Source of the DNA: Epiperipatus broadwayi | Taxonomy: Eukaryota; Onychophora; Udeonychophora; Euonychophora; Peripatidae | Direction of reading: 5' to 3' | Length of the DNA: 64,000 nt | NCBI GenBank assembly: GCA_028023455.1 | Contig: JAQFVV010006504.1 | Coordinates: forward strand, 744,001 to 808,000 | Shown here: positions 60,566 to 64,000 of the stretch, in pieces | Numbering within the stretch: the first letter of the stretch is position 1 | Layout: every line of letters starts with the position of its first letter | Notes under the pieces: model-generated | Told to the model about the DNA's origin: nothing | What the model saw: the letters and a program-made list of their open reading frames with translations, nothing else | Databases searched by the model: none | Position numbers and translations under genes: made by a program

Positions 60566-61260
60566 ATAAATAGTCTTTTTTTTCTTTGCAGGACTTTTAG
60601 GATTAAAAGTTAGCATATTAATTTTAAAATAAAATCATTATTTTATTATAAAGTTGATGATACTCTTTTTCATGACAATTATGAAATTAGAGTATATGGA
60701 AAATATACCAGAATTAAAAGGGTTTTTTTAATGACATATCTTTTCATTTAGAGCTGTCCATATTTAGATTTGGAAAAGATATCATTATTGTGCTTGGGAA
60801 TCTAAAAATATAATCATGATACTTTCTGATAAAATACCTGCAGAAGTTTTTAAATATGGTAATGATATTTTAGCTTAAAAACTATTAGAATTTTTTAAGA
60901 AATGTATGGAACTCATAAATTTGTACTACTTGATTTTAGAGTGCATCTATTGATCCATTTTAAAAATAATAAGGAAATAATTTTTTTTTTTTGGAATATC
61001 ATTATTCATTGAGGTAAACTATTTTCAAGAATATTATTGGATAGATCGTGACCTGTTCTAATATGAATGATTAACCAAAATTCAATAGTGTTAGAAGAAT
61101 CAAAAAGCAATTATAGACATATTTTATATAAAAAATACAAAAAAAAATGTATTAAAATTCTTTAACCGCCTCTTATGAGGCATCTCGTCGACATCTGACA
61201 TCACTCTAATTCTGCTAGTTTTAAGGCTAGAATATTCGTTTGACAGTTATTGATTAGGTT
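60566..61260. other. AT-rich stretch, nothing recognised
   Basis: No gene or repeat visible. Confidence 0.45.
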
Positions 61261-61264
61261 TTTA

Positions 61265-61935
61265 AAAGTTCTGTAAGATGGTGCTCTCTTCCGAATTATT
61301 TTACAAGTAAAAAATCAAAAACACCGCATTTAAAACTAAACAAAGAAAGAAGTTTGTCGGTGATTGGCTGTCAGCTGGCTCTCAGCTGAAAAGACATTCT
61401 GATTGGCTGGAAAGAACAAAGAAACCGCCTGATCAAAGAAAATAAAGAAAAACGCTGAGATTTTCATTTTGAATGCAATTTAAGTATTAAAAAAAATATA
61501 ATTTGAGAAATTAAACTAGTTTTTTAAAAAATATACCAAAAAAACAAAATTATTTTTGAAAAATATTGAAGATTTTAGTAAAAATATTTAAGATTTAGCA
61601 AAAAGAAATCTTTACTTTTCGATAACGTAAAATTGAAAAAAAGTGTTTGCGTCATGCACTTTTTTGTTTAGACATTCACTTTATATTTGCCGAAATTGAA
61701 TATATTTTATAATAAATAAATAGCAATTTATTTTTGAAAGAACTTTTGTTCTCTTTCATAACCTGAAAAATTAGTAATATACTTTTTATAAACGTATCTG
61801 AGTTGATTTTAATATTATAGGCGAATATGTTTTAACAATAGGCTTTGTCTTCAGTTTATGAGTTGGCCAATTAAAAGATTTGATTTTTACCTCATACAAC
61901 CAATAATATAATTAGCGGTTAAAGAGTTAAATAAA
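61265..61935. repeat. Dispersed repeat, copy 2
   Basis: Counterpart of 33,020-33,880 in the same orientation: 'GAATTATTTTACAAGTAAAA' near 61293, 'GTGATTGGCTG' and 'CTGATTGGCTGG' boxes at 61,361-61,410, 'AATATACTTTTTATAAACGT' near 61776 and 'TTGGCCAATTAAA' near 61863. It lacks the internal duplication of copy 1. Confidence 0.6.
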
Positions 61936-61939
61936 TTCA

Positions 61940-62830
61940 TTGTCTTCATGCATTATTTTTGTAGATTTGATAAAAGAATTTAATTTTATTAAATTGAAAT
62001 GTTTGCAGGATAATCCTTAAAATTAGTTAATGTCACCAAAGTTCATTCATTTTGTATAGCTTGTGCTATTATTCAAGAAATCATTCTTACTTGGTAAAAA
62101 TTTTACTCTTATGAAATAAACACGTTATTTATGCTGATGACCATCATCTTTGCAACAGTTTATAGTCAGATTATTAAGCAGTCATTAAAATATAATGTAA
62201 ACTTAAATTTTTTTTTAGTACGAATAAAATAAATGCAAAAACAAACAGCTTTTTTTAGCTTATATTTATAATATTTTTCAATAGTTATAAGAATCTTATC
62301 AATTAATAAGATGATAAACAAATTGTTCCTATATTTATTCAAACTTTCAGATCACATTTTAAGGCCAATGATAGATAAAAGTCATTAGTAATATTTCTCT
62401 TAGATGATTATCAAATTAAGAATGTGGATTAGACAAAATAATTGATTTAGACGCTGAGGTAGAATACAAACTTCAATGAGTATTTTATAATAGCGCTATA
62501 GTTACTTAAATTATATAGATACGCTATTGTTATGGAATATTATTGTAAGGAAATTAGACATGGGCAACTAAATCAAACATTTTGTTGTAATCAAAAACAA
62601 CTAACATTTGGTGATATTTTTGGTCTTTTATTTATGATATTTCTAATTTCTCTAATTATCCAAATTAGATTTTTTCTATATCTGACAAATATTATTTAAT
62701 AAAAGTGTTTAATTGCACTAAATGATTTTTAGAATAAACATGCATGTATATCAGGACTCTTTTCTTTGATATGGATCAGAAAATACTTTTAATAATTTAT
62801 TTGATCATTCATTACATTAGAGTTTATCTA
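61940..62830. other. AT-rich stretch, nothing recognised
   Basis: No gene or repeat visible. Confidence 0.45.
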
Positions 62831-62849
62831 CTTAATGAATAATATTTCT

Positions 62850-63960
62850 GAAATGCAATTCTTTTTTACTATTGTCGAACAAGATAGGGACTAGATCAGC
62901 ACATATAGAGCAAAGAGAAAAACCGTCAGCAGAGGCAGTGAATAAATCTGCAGAAAAAAACGTAATTACACAGAATAAGTTATTTAAAATGTTACAAAAA
63001 ATGCAACAAAAGAATGAGCTAAAACTTGAGAAAGTATAGATGAAAATCAAATATAGCAAGCAGAAAACGCTTAGATGCTGCAAAAAATGTGACAGGAAAA
63101 TCAAGAAACTTTGAGGGAAAATCGGTGGTAAATGGAAGACAATTCATGCAAAGTTGCGAGAAATTGAAGAAAAAATAGATCAATTATACAAAATGCTGCA
63201 ATAAGTAATATAGAAGAAAATTTTAAAAAATGTTACAAGAGACATGGCTGAAAAGTGATTTGAAATATAGAGTGGATGTAGCAGCCATGTACAATGTTAA
63301 GGGGGTATGATGAATTCTTCATTCTGAATGAATATTTGTATGATGAAATAAATGAGAAAAAAATCAACTAATAATATCACCTACTGCGAAAAGTGTTAAA
63401 GATCAATAAGAGCAAGTAAAACAAGCAAATGATAAAATAAAACCATTAGAAGAAAAAATAGAAAGTAAAGAAGAAAAGTTAGAGATTATAAAACAAATAG
63501 CAAAAAAAAAGGCAGATGCAGCAAATGTATTGAAAATTTAGAAATTAATAAAAGCTGGAGTATATTTAAAAACCTGAAAGAGTTTATATAAAAGATGAAT
63601 AGAGATGGGCAATTTATGCTTGTCAATGCAATGGAGAAAAGTATATTACAGCCCAGATTCAACTTTAAAATAGAAGGCCATAAAATTTTTATTTACACAT
63701 TTGATATAAATTCTTATTATCTCAATGTAGAAGTATCTAATCAGATGAAGTTTAACTCTGGACATTACTTTAATTTTGCACCTATAGAAAAAAAGAGAAG
63801 AAATAATTACTTATCAGAGTGCTCTTCTTTTCAGTTACCACACAAGAGATAATTACAAGATAAAAATCAGCCTCAAATTATATGAGAAAGACAAAAGATT
63901 TACTGTTGATAACTCTGGACATGTTTTGAATAGAGGATTTTGGAAAAAAAATTATAGTAG
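62850..63960 (+). pseudogene. Decayed coiled-coil-like gene, copy 2, with an 85-codon open C-terminal part
   Basis: The plus strand is purine-rich and matches 22,690-23,400. The upstream part (62,900-63,590) gives Lys/Glu/Gln-rich segments in several frames, for example 'LREIEEKIDQLYKMLQ' and 'IIKQIAKKKADAANVLKI', consistent with a coiled coil cut by stops. The frame 63595-63852 gives a globular-looking segment ('HKIFIYTFDINSYYLNVEVS', 'NSGHYFNFAPIEKKRRNN'). After a frameshift, 'KISLKLYEKDKRFTVD' and 'NSGHVLNRGFWKKN' continue it to about 63960. I do not recognise the family. It may continue past the window end. Confidence 0.5.
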
Positions 63961-64000
63961 TGAGAAAAAAAAATATTTTTAATAAAAGAAGTTTGTAGAA

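Overview
The window looks like intergenic or intronic DNA from an animal genome. It is very AT-rich, has no operon-like gene packing, and I found no intact host protein gene. It is dominated by microsatellites, tandem and inverted duplications, and decayed retroelements: two Penelope-like element (PLE) relics with GIY-YIG endonuclease remains, a jockey/CR1-type LINE, an L1-like LINE relic, another LINE 3' fragment, and three copies of a tRNA-derived SINE. That mixture suggests an invertebrate metazoan. I cannot name the species from sequence alone.

The main result is a set of self-cleaving RNA motifs. Reading both strands for the core CUGANGA ... GAAA with matching stems gives type I hammerhead ribozymes (HHRs) in three sequence families. 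Family C (2.5, 6.5, 6.95, 7.25 and 7.7 kb) sits in units of about 454 bp. Family B (34.8, 35.3, 35.6, 37.4, 37.9 and 49.97 kb) sits in units of about 477 bp. Family A (21.1, 21.3, 43.5 and 58.4 kb) sits in units of roughly 400 bp. Families B and C occur as head-to-tail dimers and as inverted dimers, the arrangement expected of retrozyme-like or PLE-derived elements. One family B ribozyme lies just downstream of a PLE endonuclease reading frame on the same strand (49.9-51.2 kb), which ties at least this family to a PLE. Some copies keep the whole catalytic core (7248-7289 +, 6948-6989 -, 37887-37930 +, 58428-58474 -). Others carry single core changes expected to abolish cleavage.

Layout. 1-2.4 kb: AT-rich, nothing recognised. 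2.4-3.0 kb: first family C dimer. 5.2-12.4 kb: (ATT)n arrays that appear to be the 3' tails of antisense retroposons, a 128-bp and a 41-bp minisatellite, the inverted tetramer of family C, a 351-bp tandem duplication and a 529-bp GATA array. 12.4-20.9 kb: decayed, mostly unrecognised sequence with one protein-like antisense stretch near 13.5 kb. 21-22 kb: a family A palindrome and a nearly identical 156-bp tandem duplication. 22.6-23.4 kb and 63.2-64 kb: two decayed copies of one unrecognised coiled-coil-like gene. 26.4 kb: GATA/GGAT array. 28.0, 40.2 and 60.4 kb: SINEs with target-site duplications. 33 and 61.3 kb: a dispersed repeat. 34.6-38.4 kb: nested family B units, a MITE-like element and a PLE endonuclease fragment. 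38.8-39.3 kb: LINE C-terminus. 46 kb: broken acidic reading frame of unknown function. 47.4-49 kb: antisense L1-like relic. 49.5 kb: perfect 89-bp-arm palindrome. 50.2-52.3 kb: head-to-head PLE pair. 52.6-55.6 kb: antisense jockey/CR1-type LINE with an (ATT)n tail. 55.8-62.8 kb: mostly unrecognised AT-rich sequence interrupted by a family A unit, a SINE and the dispersed repeat.

The elements probably interact. LINE machinery would supply the SINEs in trans, and PLE reverse transcriptase plus GIY-YIG endonuclease would be the natural source of mobility for the ribozyme-bearing units. This is inference. All alignments and pairings were done by eye.
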